Source: an uncultured Bacteroidota bacterium | Lineage (GTDB): Bacteria > Bacteroidota > Bacteroidia > Chitinophagales > Saprospiraceae | NCBI GenBank assembly: GCA_937926185.1 | Contig: CALEYM010000855.1 | Location: forward strand, 1-14,083 | DNA length: 14,083 nt | Direction: 5' to 3' | In this document: positions 1 to 7,442 of the stretch, in pieces | Layout: every line of letters begins with the position of its first letter | How positions within the stretch are numbered: position 1 is the first letter of the stretch | Translations under genes and position numbers: made by a program | Notes under the pieces: generated by a model | The model's database searches: none | What the model saw: only the letters and a program-made list of their open reading frames with translations | Told to the model about the DNA's origin: nothing

Positions 1-80
1 TCTAAACCCTCTAAACCCTCTAAACCCTCTAAACCCTCTAAACCCCTCTAAACCCCTCATAAACCCCTCATAAACCATCT
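1..80. repeat. Telomere-like tandem repeat (TCTAAACCC)n upstream of the PorP/SprF gene
   Basis: Four perfect 9-bp units TCTAAACCC (1-36) are followed by two 10-bp units TCTAAACCCC (37-56), an 11-bp TCATAAACCCC (57-67), a 10-bp TCATAAACCA (68-77) and a partial unit. The array is already under way at base 1, so its true length is unknown. Units lengthen and decay toward the gene. The minus strand shows seven runs of three or four G separated by TTTAGA or TTTATGA loops, which fits the G3+N1-7 quadruplex pattern. It ends about 15 bp before the ATG at 93, so it occupies the space where the promoter and 5' leader should lie; no other promoter is visible between it and the start. The repeat is plain in the sequence; any function is inference. 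Confidence 0.95.
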
Positions 81-92
81 AAAAAAACGCCC

Positions 93-1055
93 ATGATAAA
101 AAAAATTACGCACGTCGCCGGCTTGGTGCTGGCCTTTTCCTGCGCATTATTCGCCCAGCAGGAGCCGCAGTTCACGCAGTTTATTTTTAACAAACTGTCG
201 TTCAATCCTGCTTATGCCGGCAGCCACGTTTCGCCGGTGCTGACGGCCATATACCGCAACCAGTGGATGGGTATCGACGGCGCCCCGAACATGCAGGTAT
301 TGTCGTACAATCAGCCCATGCTTGGTGAGCGGCTGGGTTTTGGGGTGACGCTTTCGCGTACCAGTATCGGTATTACCAAAGCCCTTACGGCCGACATTGC
401 CTACTGCTACCGCATCCCCATGCGACGGGGGCATCTGGGCATCGGGATACAGTTCAGTCCGCGCAATATTTCGCAAAACTGGAACGACGAGCGCCTGTAC
501 AGTCCCACGCCGGCCGGCACCGACATTGCTATTCCTATAGAAAACACGAATAAATTCGTCATCAATTTCGGCGCGGGAATATTCTACAAAAACGACAATT
601 GGTTTGCCGGTTTCGGCCTGCCGCGCGTGGTGAAAAACAATATCGATTTTGTAGAGAACGGCAGCGAGCTGTCGCGCGAGGAATGGCACCTGAACGGGAT
701 GGGCGGTCTGAATATTAAAGCGGGGGAAGACATCGTCATTACCCCGCAGGTGCTCCTGAAGTATGTGCCGCACGCGCCTTTCGACGCCGAACTGAACGTC
801 AGCGCCCGGATGATGGACAGGTTTTTCGCCGGTCTCAACTACAGGGCAGGCGGCGACACCAAGGGACTCGGAGAGAGCCTGGCCGTGTTGGCAGGCATCA
901 ACGCCACCAACAAACTCTTCTTTTGCCTGTCGTACGACATCGGCCTCACCCGGCTGCGCAAATTCAGCAACGGCACCATTGAAGCCGCGGTCAGGTGGGA
1001 TTTCAACCCCCCGGCAGCGACCGATGGCACATTGCCTACGGGCACTAACTATTAA
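93..1055 (+). CDS. PorP/SprF-family type IX secretion outer-membrane protein
   Basis: A 320-residue protein with a signal peptide: basic MIKK, a hydrophobic stretch, then likely cleavage after ALFA (residue 21). The mature start carries the family hallmark, EPQFTQFIFNKLSFNPAYAG (about residues 24-43), matching the QFTQ-NPAYAGS signature of PorP/SprF proteins. The rest alternates short amphipathic strands (GFGVTLSR, GLNYRAGG, AVLAGINA), as expected for a small outer-membrane beta-barrel, and the length is usual for the family. In Porphyromonas and Flavobacterium, members work in type IX secretion or anchor gliding adhesins such as SprB (established knowledge). Paralogues often lie directly downstream of giant adhesin genes, so one may lie left of this window (inference). 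The next gene is a PorE-like protein in the same direction, 115 bp away. The ATG at 93 precedes the only sensible signal peptide. Which substrate or paralogue this serves cannot be told. Confidence 0.93.
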   Translation: MIKKITHVAGLVLAFSCALFAQQEPQFTQFIFNKLSFNPAYAGSHVSPVLTAIYRNQWMGIDGAPNMQVLSYNQPMLGERLGFGVTLSRTSIGITKALTADIAYCYRIPMRRGHLGIGIQFSPRNISQNWNDERLYSPTPAGTDIAIPIENTNKFVINFGAGIFYKNDNWFAGFGLPRVVKNNIDFVENGSELSREEWHLNGMGGLNIKAGEDIVITPQVLLKYVPHAPFDAELNVSARMMDRFFAGLNYRAGGDTKGLGESLAVLAGINATNKLFFCLSYDIGLTRLRKFSNGTIEAAVRWDFNPPAATDGTLPTGTNY

Positions 1056-1170
1056 GGTGACTTCTGCTTACTTCACTCGTCTGACAACCGAAGTCAGGTA
1101 ACGGCTGCAAGGCAATTTTTAGGCAACACCAGCGTTTTTTTGACCTGAATAAAATCAACACATTATCGGA

Positions 1171-3234
1171 ATGACTAAAACGTTCTTAATCCTCACCCCC
1201 CTCCTGATTTTTTTGACAACAATCGACCTCGCTGCCCAGCAATCCAACAAAAGCAAGTCAAAAGACCGGTTCCGCGAAAAAACCGCTCCCCCCAGCGTCG
1301 ACGTGCGCAACGCTGCTTCGCTGAACGGCCCCGGCATCGATTTTGCCCCGGCTTTTATGGGCAACGAGTATTTGTTGTTTGTATCCAACAGCGGGCGGAC
1401 CGGCCCCCTCGCCGGTAAAAAATACTTCGATACACCCACGCTCGACGTCTATTCCACGCCACTCGACGCCAACCGCGAACCGACCATCCGGGGTTTGTAC
1501 GACTCGGAAGAACTGAACTCCAATTTGAACGAAGGGCCGCTGTGCTTCAGCAAAAATGCCGATACCGTTTATTTTACCCGGAATAACAACAACCGCGGCG
1601 TGCCCAAAGCCGGCGCCGGCGGCAAATTGACCATGAAAATCTACCAGGCCGTTAAAGGAAAGGAAGATTGGATCAATATCCGGGAGCTGCCCTTCAACAG
1701 CGACGAATACAACTGCGTGCATCCGAGCCTGAGCACCGACGGATCCACGCTGTATTTTGCGTCCGACATGCCCGGGAGTTTCGGCAGCTATGATATTTAT
1801 ATGGTAAAAAAAACGCCGCAGGGCTGGTCGGCGCCGCGGAACCTCGGCCCGAAGGTCAATACCCCTAAAAGCGAGATCACGCCCTATATCAACTACTCGG
1901 GCAAAACCCTGTTCTTCGCTTCCAACGGGCATCCCGACGCGTTGGGCGGACTGGACCTGTACAACGTGAATCCGGACGCCCCCGACGAAGGCATCGAACA
2001 CATGGAAGCCCCCTACAACTCCGAGGCGGACGACATGGGCATCGTCACCGATGAAGACGGCACGTTTGGCTATTTTGCCAGCAAACGCCCGGGCGGGCAC
2101 GGGGAATACGATATTTATTTTTTCCGGACCATAACCGGCATCGAAGGTTTTGCAAGAGCAGAACCCAGCCGTGTGGAAATACTGGTGACCGACGGTCGTA
2201 CCGGTCAGCCGATTCCCGGCGCCGCTATCCGTATCCTGCAACCCTCCGACGACGGCTTTATTTCCGCCCAGAACGATTTTTACGACGTAGACCTGGCGCC
2301 CACGCCCGAATCGCCCAATTCTTTCAGCCTGCGCTTGGTGCGGAAAGACGCCGACCAACTGGGCAATCCGGACAACTACACCAATGCCGGCGGCGTGGCG
2401 TATGCCGATTTCCTGATGTACCGCAGTTACTTAGTACTGGCCAGTTTCGACGGCTATCAGACCAGCGAACGCCTGTATTCAGTTGAGCCGGACAAAGGCG
2501 GTACGCTGTCGCTGGCGCTCTTCGAAGAGGCGATTTGCCACCGGGTCACCGGCACTATAGCCACCGACAAATTCCGCACCCGCATCGCCGGCGCCACCCT
2601 GACTTTTACTCATAAAGAAAGCAATCAGCAGGTGACTGCGCATACCGACGAAAACGGCGAATACGAGCTATGCCTGCCTCTCGAAGGCGAATACCTGCTC
2701 CAGGTAAAACGCGAGGGCTTCCGCCCGCAAAACCTCACCGTGGCCGCCGCGCGCAGCAAATCGATCAACAGCAACATCCGCATGCAACCGGTGGATATCA
2801 ACGCCGCCGACGCGGAAAAAGCCGAGGCCCTGCTGGCGCGGCCAGTGCAGGACGGTTATACGCTTACCATCGATAAAATTCACTTCGAGCCCGGGAAAAC
2901 GACCCTCAACCAAAGCGCCGTGCGCCACCTCGACGCCTTGCTGGAACTGTTGCAGCGCTACCCGGAAATGGAAATCGACCTGACGGTGCATACCGACAGC
3001 CGGGGCGATGCCAAAACAAACCTGGGCGTATCGGAAGAGCGGGCGAAAAACGCCAAGGCTTACTTAGTGTACAAAGGCATCGATGAAAAACGCATCACGG
3101 CCGGCGGAAAAGGCGAAACGCAACTGCGCAACCGCTGCGCCGACGGCGTCAGCTGCACCGACGCCGAGCACAATCTGAACAACCGCATAGAAGTGAAGGT
3201 GAAAAAGGTGGGGAATTTGGTGAAGACGCCTTAG
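1171..3234 (+). CDS. PorE-like OmpA-family protein (beta-propeller, CRD and OmpA domains)
   Basis: A 687-residue protein. Residues 1-22 are a signal peptide (likely cleaved after LAA) with no lipobox cysteine. About 53-320 hold five PD40/WD40-like propeller blades, clearest at 184-214 (DGSTLYFASDMPG, then YDIYMV), 237-267 and 288-319. A poorly conserved beta segment at about 333-455 opens with a CRD-like start (TDGRTGQPIPGAAI). A clear carboxypeptidase-regulatory-like domain spans about 456-540. An OmpA-like peptidoglycan-binding domain spans about 563-677, with the expected Asp609 in HTDSRG, Arg672 in NNRIEV, and the two cysteines near 656-662 common in Bacteroidota versions. The order propeller-CRD-OmpA matches PorE, which links the type IX secretion machinery to peptidoglycan, but PorE's N-terminal TPR is absent. 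It follows a PorP/SprF gene on the same strand, a usual pairing, so both probably act in the periplasm and outer membrane on the same export or adhesion process (inference). The exact partner is unknown. Confidence 0.9.
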   Translation: MTKTFLILTPLLIFLTTIDLAAQQSNKSKSKDRFREKTAPPSVDVRNAASLNGPGIDFAPAFMGNEYLLFVSNSGRTGPLAGKKYFDTPTLDVYSTPLDANREPTIRGLYDSEELNSNLNEGPLCFSKNADTVYFTRNNNNRGVPKAGAGGKLTMKIYQAVKGKEDWINIRELPFNSDEYNCVHPSLSTDGSTLYFASDMPGSFGSYDIYMVKKTPQGWSAPRNLGPKVNTPKSEITPYINYSGKTLFFASNGHPDALGGLDLYNVNPDAPDEGIEHMEAPYNSEADDMGIVTDEDGTFGYFASKRPGGHGEYDIYFFRTITGIEGFARAEPSRVEILVTDGRTGQPIPGAAIRILQPSDDGFISAQNDFYDVDLAPTPESPNSFSLRLVRKDADQLGNPDNYTNAGGVAYADFLMYRSYLVLASFDGYQTSERLYSVEPDKGGTLSLALFEEAICHRVTGTIATDKFRTRIAGATLTFTHKESNQQVTAHTDENGEYELCLPLEGEYLLQVKREGFRPQNLTVAAARSKSINSNIRMQPVDINAADAEKAEALLARPVQDGYTLTIDKIHFEPGKTTLNQSAVRHLDALLELLQRYPEMEIDLTVHTDSRGDAKTNLGVSEERAKNAKAYLVYKGIDEKRITAGGKGETQLRNRCADGVSCTDAEHNLNNRIEVKVKKVGNLVKTP

Positions 3235-3247
3235 CGTCAATAGCTCG

Positions 3248-3327
3248 CTGCGTATAAATGTGCCGGCTGTCGTGCTTTCATACGATGGTACGCCACCAGC
3301 CCGAGCTCAGCCGGCAAAAATACGCAG
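3248..3327. repeat. Nested 80-bp inverted repeat (8 + 9 bp stems)
   Basis: Outer arms CTGCGTAT (3248-3255) and ATACGCAG (3320-3327) pair perfectly. After a small asymmetric internal loop (5 and 3 nt), inner arms TGCCGGCTG (3261-3269) and CAGCCGGCA (3308-3316) also pair perfectly, giving 17 base pairs around a 38-nt apical loop. Within the loop, TCGT/ACGA (3270-3273 with 3282-3285) and TGGT/ACCA (3286-3289 with 3295-3298) could form two small hairpins, making a branched shape. There is no U-tract after the structure on either strand, so it is not an ordinary terminator. It could be a structured RNA, a MITE or REP-like palindrome, or a mobile-element scar; the sequence alone does not decide. 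Confidence 0.75.
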
Positions 3328-3354
3328 GAGCCATTAACACCAGGTTTGCAGTGT

Positions 3355-3367
3355 GGTCATTATGACC
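3355..3367. promoter_or_regulatory. 13-bp perfect palindrome GGTCAT-T-ATGACC
   Basis: Two 6-bp arms surround a single central T. The size and symmetry resemble an operator for a dimeric regulator, but it lies between two convergent 3' ends rather than in a promoter, so a regulatory role is doubtful. It may instead be part of the repeat-rich structure of this gap. Confidence 0.3.
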
Positions 3368-3428
3368 GCGCATTGGACAATTACGGGAGATTATAGCCAC
3401 CGGCTGCTCAATCAAAAGGTAAGGCGCG

Positions 3429-3451
3429 GCCATCTTCATAGATGAGATGGC
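3429..3451. other. Hairpin with a perfect 7-bp stem downstream of the LytTR gene
   Basis: GCCATCT (3429-3435) and AGATGGC (3445-3451) pair around a 9-nt loop; the flanking GC pairs could extend the stem across a bulged G. It lies about 100 bp past the stop codon of the minus-strand response regulator. It could protect or end that transcript, but there is no T-run on either side, so a terminator call is weak. Confidence 0.3.
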
Positions 3452-3498
3452 GCAAGTTAGGACGGCAGTGCGGCTGCTGCGCGGCTGTTATTTATCTT

Positions 3499-3540
3499 GC
3501 GGGTTTAAACGGATGGTTTGCGGGTTTAAATGGATGGTTT
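3499..3540. repeat. 21-bp direct tandem repeat, two copies
   Basis: Two adjacent 21-bp units (3499-3519 and 3520-3540) start GCGGGTTTAAA and end GGATGGTTT, differing at one position (C/T at unit base 12). The pair ends 7 bp before the stop codon of the minus-strand response regulator, so it sits immediately 3' of that gene. The unit contains GGGTTTA, also the core of the array at 1-80 read on its minus strand. Confidence 0.9.
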
Positions 3541-3547
3541 GCGCAGG

Positions 3548-4297
3548 TTATATGCTGTTCAGACGCTCCAGCAGTTCCTGCTTTTTCGGACGCGCCACCG
3601 GCACAAGGCGGTCGTTGCCCATCCTGAGCTCGCCGCCTTCGCCTCTGATGTACTGCCGCACTTTTTTCAGGTTGACCAGGTATGAGTTATGCGTTCGGTA
3701 GAAAGTACTGCCCTGGAGCATCTCCTCAATTTCTTTCAGGGGTTTAACGAACAACATTTCTTTTTGCCTGTCTGCCACGAACACCCTGGTGTAATTGCCG
3801 TCGGCCTCACAATATTCAATATCAGCCACGGGAAGGAAAGCGATACCGTCGGCGGTAGGCAGGGCTATTCGCTCTTTGTTGGGATGTGTAGGGTGCAGGA
3901 AGTTAAACAGGACCTCCCTTTGCTCGGCAATTTGCTGCACCGACTGCATGTGGCGCGCTTTTTGCACGGCCTCCCACAGGTCGCCCCGGTCAATGGGTTT
4001 AAGCAAATAACCCGTTGCGCTGTATTTGAAGGCCTTCACGGCATATTCCTGGTAGGCCGTGGTGAATATGACCTGAAACGGCACTTCACGGCAGGCATCC
4101 AGTACGCCAAAGCCATTGATCCGGGGCATGTCCACGTCCAGGAAAACCAGATCGGGTCGTTTTTCCCAGATGGCATCGACCCCGGCATGCGGGTCGTCGT
4201 ATTGACCAATGATGTGCAATTCAGGGCAATATTTCCGGATAAGAAGCGCCAGCAATTCAAGGCAATCCGCCTCGTCGTCTATCAATACGCAGTTCAT
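3548..4297 (-). CDS. LytTR-family response regulator
   Basis: A cytoplasmic two-domain response regulator of 249 residues from the chosen start. The receiver domain is near the N-terminus: the acidic pair follows MNCVLI (IDDEAD), the phosphoacceptor Asp is in LVFLDVDMPRING, the switch residues are in FTTAY, and the conserved Lys is in LLKPID. A LytTR DNA-binding domain fills the last 105 or so residues, with the typical FYRTHNSYLVNL segment. LytTR regulators bind paired direct repeats upstream of their targets (established knowledge). The frame can open at a TTG at 4306, overlapping the kinase stop by 4 bp, but the ATG at 4297 gives the standard start MNCVLIDDE; I chose it, leaving 5 bp after the kinase stop. 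It is clearly cotranscribed with the kinase and is the expected phosphate acceptor. Target genes are not identifiable from the window. Confidence 0.95.
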   Translation of the reverse strand: MNCVLIDDEADCLELLALLIRKYCPELHIIGQYDDPHAGVDAIWEKRPDLVFLDVDMPRINGFGVLDACREVPFQVIFTTAYQEYAVKAFKYSATGYLLKPIDRGDLWEAVQKARHMQSVQQIAEQREVLFNFLHPTHPNKERIALPTADGIAFLPVADIEYCEADGNYTRVFVADRQKEMLFVKPLKEIEEMLQGSTFYRTHNSYLVNLKKVRQYIRGEGGELRMGNDRLVPVARPKKQELLERLNSI

Positions 4298-4302
4298 GTC
4301 AA

Positions 4303-7300
4303 TCAATCCGTTTGAAAAGTCAGTATTACACGGGTACCGGAGGCCTGGCCGTCGGGGCTTAGCAGGTCAGTGGTCTCCACAGATGTCCGGATGTGGTGTT
4401 TTTGCGAAAAATATTCCAGGCGTTCGGCGGTTACGTTCAAGCCGTGTGATGGTTGCTGGACGGGGTTTCGGGCCTTAATGGCTTTCGCCGCTTCCCGGCC
4501 CACACCGTTGTCTTCCACCACAATTTTAACCTGGTCTTTGCCATCCAACACCTGTACCAGCAGCAGGCCTTTTCCAGCCGTTTTGTGTTGCAGGCCATGC
4601 AGGATGGCATTTTCAACGTATGGTTGCAGGATCAACGGCGGAATTTCGATGTTTTGCAGGTTAATGCCGGGGCTGATATCCAAGCGAAATTCAAACTTCT
4701 CCTTGAAGCGGATCGTTTCCAGTTCCACATAACGCTTCAGGGTATCCAGTTCGCGCTCCAGTGTGATGGTTTCTGTTTCCGTACGCGCATCGTCGAGCAC
4801 CCGGCGTAGCAACGCGGCAAATTTACTGATATGATCGGAGGCTTTTTCCGTTTCTTGCTTTTCTACGAACAACTTGAGTGAGCTCAGGCAGTTGAATACA
4901 AAGTGGGGATTCATCTGCGAACGCAGGGCTTCCATTTTTACCTGGGCGATGCGTTGGTTGAGCGCCGTTTTCAGGGTCTCCCGCTCGCGGATCTGCCGGA
5001 TTCGGTAGTTGTAAAAGACCGTTACCATGCCGGCAACGGCCAGCAAGACCGATATTCTGAAAGGCCAGCTGTGCCACCAGGGCGGCGTGACAGCGATCAA
5101 AATGCTGTTGACATTGCGCTCTTCGATGTCCCAAACGCCGTCGCTGTTGCTTGCCTTTATTTTGAGGGTGTAGTCGCCGGGGTTAAGGTTGGTGAACGTG
5201 ACGCTGCGTTTGTCGCGCACGTATTGCCAGGCCGTGTCGAAGCCGACCAATTGATAGGCGTATTGAATGGTTTGAGGCGAGGTGTAATCCAGTGCTGCAT
5301 AGTCGAAGCCGATGACGTTCTGGTCGTAGCGCAGCGTAATTTGTTTTGTAAAAAGGACGTCTTGCGGCAGGGTAAATTTACCTTCCGGCGCTGCGCCGCC
5401 CGAAACTGGAACGGTTTCATTGAATAATTTGAAATCTGTGAACCACACCCTGGGGATATGATCGCTGGCAGACACCCGCTCTGGGGAAAAATAATCAATC
5501 CCCCTGGTACCACCGAAAAACAAGGTGTTGGAGTAGCGGCTTTTACCGTACAGGAAGCCGTCGAAAGCAGTGTTCAGCAGGCCCTGGTCATGCGTAAACG
5601 CGCGAAAAGTCTTTTGTGCCGGATCAAACAGGGTAATGCCATTGAAGCTCAGCAGCCAGAGCTTATTCTTTTGATCGGGTATCAGACTGAACACATTGTT
5701 GTTCAGCAGGCCGTCAGCGGTGGTATAGTGTCTGAACTTACCCGTTTTTACATCCAGATGATTCAACCCTCCTCCATACGAGCCGCTCCAGATATTGCCC
5801 TCTGCGTCTTCGTAAAGGCAAAAAGCGGTGTTTTCGCTCATGGAAGCAGGGTTGCTTGGTATGTTCCGGTAAACCAGGAAAGAATCCTTCGCTTCCAGGT
5901 ATTTGAGCAAGCCACCCCGCGTACCAAACCACAAATCGCCGTTCCGGGTCTCCAGAATGGTGCGGCTGGCATTGATGTAGGCCGTTTGGTGGGCGATAGA
6001 GTTGTTGTACTGGCGGATCGTGTGTTGCCGGAAGTTAATTTTAAACAGTCCGTGGCCCCATGTAGCCAGCCAGAGATTGCCCTTTCTGTCGCGATGAATT
6101 TTGCGCATGCAGGCGCTCCGCAATTGTTTCAATGCGCTGAATTGCTGTTCGAGCGGCTCGAAACGGCCGCGTTTTTTGTCGAACAGAAATAATCCGCCCA
6201 CCGTACCGATCCATAACGAACTGTCACCCTCTTCCAAAAAACAGGTTACTCCTTTACTCCACCCTTGCCGGTTATATGGCGGGGCGTACGGGAAACGGGT
6301 AATCTTTCCCGTGTACAGGTCAAACAGGCTTGCCCCTTCCGTTCTGGGAATGAGCAATACGCCCGGACTATATTCGAATAACTCGCAAAAAGCGCTGGCG
6401 CCCTTCATCGGCTCCATAAGGTCGATGGGCGCATGACGGAAGCGCTCTTTAAGTGCATCGGTTTTATACAGTTTACGCGTGTTGGAGCAAAACCAGGTAA
6501 TGCCATTGGAGGCAGTATAAGCCAGCCTAAGATTGTTCACCTGTTGGTTTATCCCGTTCAGCTGCACGTATAGGGGCCCTTCTACCGCTTTGGTTGCGGA
6601 TTGCAAAACATACATCCCTTTATTGGTACATATCAACCACTGATTCCCCTGCCTTGTCATGGCGTTGACTGCCGTTTTCCGGAGCGCCGCAATCTCTGTG
6701 ATCTGTCGCGCAGGCGGTTCAAGGCAGAAAAGTCCGTTGGAGGCGCCAATCCAGAGCAAACCACCGGTATCGGTGTAAAGATCATGGATAGAACCGGCGC
6801 GAAGGGAAGCGGCTATTTGCCTGACGCCCCCGTTTTCCTGACGGAAAAAAAGCGCGTCAGGCTGAGCAAAGTAAATGCCTTGTCCGGCAGGCTCAACGGA
6901 CACGATATTTGCTGCGCTGATTGTTGAAACGGGGAACTCCCTGGTAAACTGATCCGTGCCCGGATCAAATTTGTACAACCCGTTTACTGTCGCCACCCAA
7001 AGCGTTCCGTTTTTATCCAGTTCGAGGTCGTTTATTTCAACTTTGCCGATTCCATGCCTGGTGGTATCCGAATAATGTTTGAACCGCCGGTTCTTAGGGT
7101 CAAAAAAATTCAGACCGACCTGGGTACCCACCCAGAAATTGCCATCGGGGTCTTCTGCAATCTTTTTTATTTTATTGTCGCTGATACTGTACGGATTGTT
7201 GGGGTCGTGCCGGAAATGCCGGAGTTCGTAGCCGTCATAGCGGTACAAACCGGTATAGGCGCCAATCCACAAAAAGCCCCGGGAGTCCTCAAACAGGCAG

Positions 7301-7428
7301 TCAATAGTCGCCACGGGGGAACTTGCCGGAAGCGATACTTCCTCCAGGCGGAAGGCGGATTTTTGGGCCGAAAGCCCCCAACAGCCAACAATAAACAGTG
7401 TATAAGCGAAAAAAAGTACCCTTTTCAT
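4303..7428 (-). CDS. Two-component sensor histidine kinase with periplasmic propeller (Reg_prop, Y_Y_Y, HisKA_3-like/LytS type)
   Basis: A 1041-residue membrane sensor. After a signal segment (1-21, ending LSAQ), residues about 30-655 form Reg_prop propeller blades with the repeated LWIG-GL pattern (GFLWIGAYTGLYRYDG, GNFWVGTQVGLNFFD, GDLWFGTRGGLLKY). A Y_Y_Y domain covers about 695-770 (NPGDYTLKIKASNSDG). One transmembrane helix lies at about 787-807. The cytoplasmic part is a LytS/YehU-type kinase (PF06580): phospho-acceptor His842 in MNPHFVFN, then an ATPase domain with PYVENAILHG and EDNGVGREA. It probably senses an extracellular or periplasmic signal, in many Bacteroidota a glycan (family knowledge; the ligand here is unknown), and phosphorylates the adjacent LytTR regulator. 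Unlike hybrid versions, receiver and output domains are on a separate protein. The frame extends upstream to a GTG at 7443, but that GTG overlaps the -7 promoter element, so ATG 7428 is preferred. Confidence 0.94.
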   Translation of the reverse strand: MKRVLFFAYTLFIVGCWGLSAQKSAFRLEEVSLPASSPVATIDCLFEDSRGFLWIGAYTGLYRYDGYELRHFRHDPNNPYSISDNKIKKIAEDPDGNFWVGTQVGLNFFDPKNRRFKHYSDTTRHGIGKVEINDLELDKNGTLWVATVNGLYKFDPGTDQFTREFPVSTISAANIVSVEPAGQGIYFAQPDALFFRQENGGVRQIAASLRAGSIHDLYTDTGGLLWIGASNGLFCLEPPARQITEIAALRKTAVNAMTRQGNQWLICTNKGMYVLQSATKAVEGPLYVQLNGINQQVNNLRLAYTASNGITWFCSNTRKLYKTDALKERFRHAPIDLMEPMKGASAFCELFEYSPGVLLIPRTEGASLFDLYTGKITRFPYAPPYNRQGWSKGVTCFLEEGDSSLWIGTVGGLFLFDKKRGRFEPLEQQFSALKQLRSACMRKIHRDRKGNLWLATWGHGLFKINFRQHTIRQYNNSIAHQTAYINASRTILETRNGDLWFGTRGGLLKYLEAKDSFLVYRNIPSNPASMSENTAFCLYEDAEGNIWSGSYGGGLNHLDVKTGKFRHYTTADGLLNNNVFSLIPDQKNKLWLLSFNGITLFDPAQKTFRAFTHDQGLLNTAFDGFLYGKSRYSNTLFFGGTRGIDYFSPERVSASDHIPRVWFTDFKLFNETVPVSGGAAPEGKFTLPQDVLFTKQITLRYDQNVIGFDYAALDYTSPQTIQYAYQLVGFDTAWQYVRDKRSVTFTNLNPGDYTLKIKASNSDGVWDIEERNVNSILIAVTPPWWHSWPFRISVLLAVAGMVTVFYNYRIRQIRERETLKTALNQRIAQVKMEALRSQMNPHFVFNCLSSLKLFVEKQETEKASDHISKFAALLRRVLDDARTETETITLERELDTLKRYVELETIRFKEKFEFRLDISPGINLQNIEIPPLILQPYVENAILHGLQHKTAGKGLLLVQVLDGKDQVKIVVEDNGVGREAAKAIKARNPVQQPSHGLNVTAERLEYFSQKHHIRTSVETTDLLSPDGQASGTRVILTFQTD

Positions 7429-7442
7429 GCGGCGCAACGCCA

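Larger units (their letters stand above)
3235..3547. other. 313-bp gap between convergent genes, rich in inverted repeats; no gene seen
   Basis: No supportable coding region is present; short reading frames here run antisense into the response regulator. The stretch holds a nested inverted repeat (3248-3327), a 13-bp palindrome (3355-3367), a 7-bp-stem hairpin (3429-3451) and a 21-bp direct repeat (3499-3540). The hexamer CGGCTG occurs at least four times between 3263 and 3485. A small GACGC-CTTA-GCGTC hairpin spans the stop codon of the preceding gene (3225-3238). None of the stems is followed by a T-run in either direction, so no classical intrinsic terminator can be called. Confidence 0.7.

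Noticed and set aside
1..80. CRISPR array or a true chromosome end
   Set aside because: The units are contiguous 9-11-mers without spacers, and normal genes follow directly. Real telomeres are not expected in this group; the resemblance to eukaryotic telomere repeats is only in sequence.
147..773. Long antisense frames under the PorP gene and under the kinase and permease genes
   Set aside because: They are shadows of GC-rich coding frames; the opposite strands encode clear protein families.
1058..1096. TGACTTC/GAAGTCA inverted repeat after the PorP gene as a terminator
   Set aside because: The 7-bp stem has a 25-nt loop and no T-run; likely chance, and read-through into the OmpA-like gene is plausible.
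3315..3322. TATTTTTG on the minus strand inside the nested palindrome as a promoter
   Set aside because: It matches TAnnTTTG but points into the 3' end of the OmpA-like gene with no gene behind it; about seven such matches are expected by chance in the window.
3248..3480. Integron attC site
   Set aside because: Imperfect palindromes raised the idea, but no GTTRRRY/RYYYAAC core pair flanks the structure, and the neighbouring genes are not cassette-like.
3442..3627. 61-residue plus-strand frame with the peptide AGLNGWF repeated twice
   Set aside because: The peptide repeat is only the 21-bp DNA repeat translated. The frame runs antisense into the well-supported LytTR gene and has no recognisable start signals.
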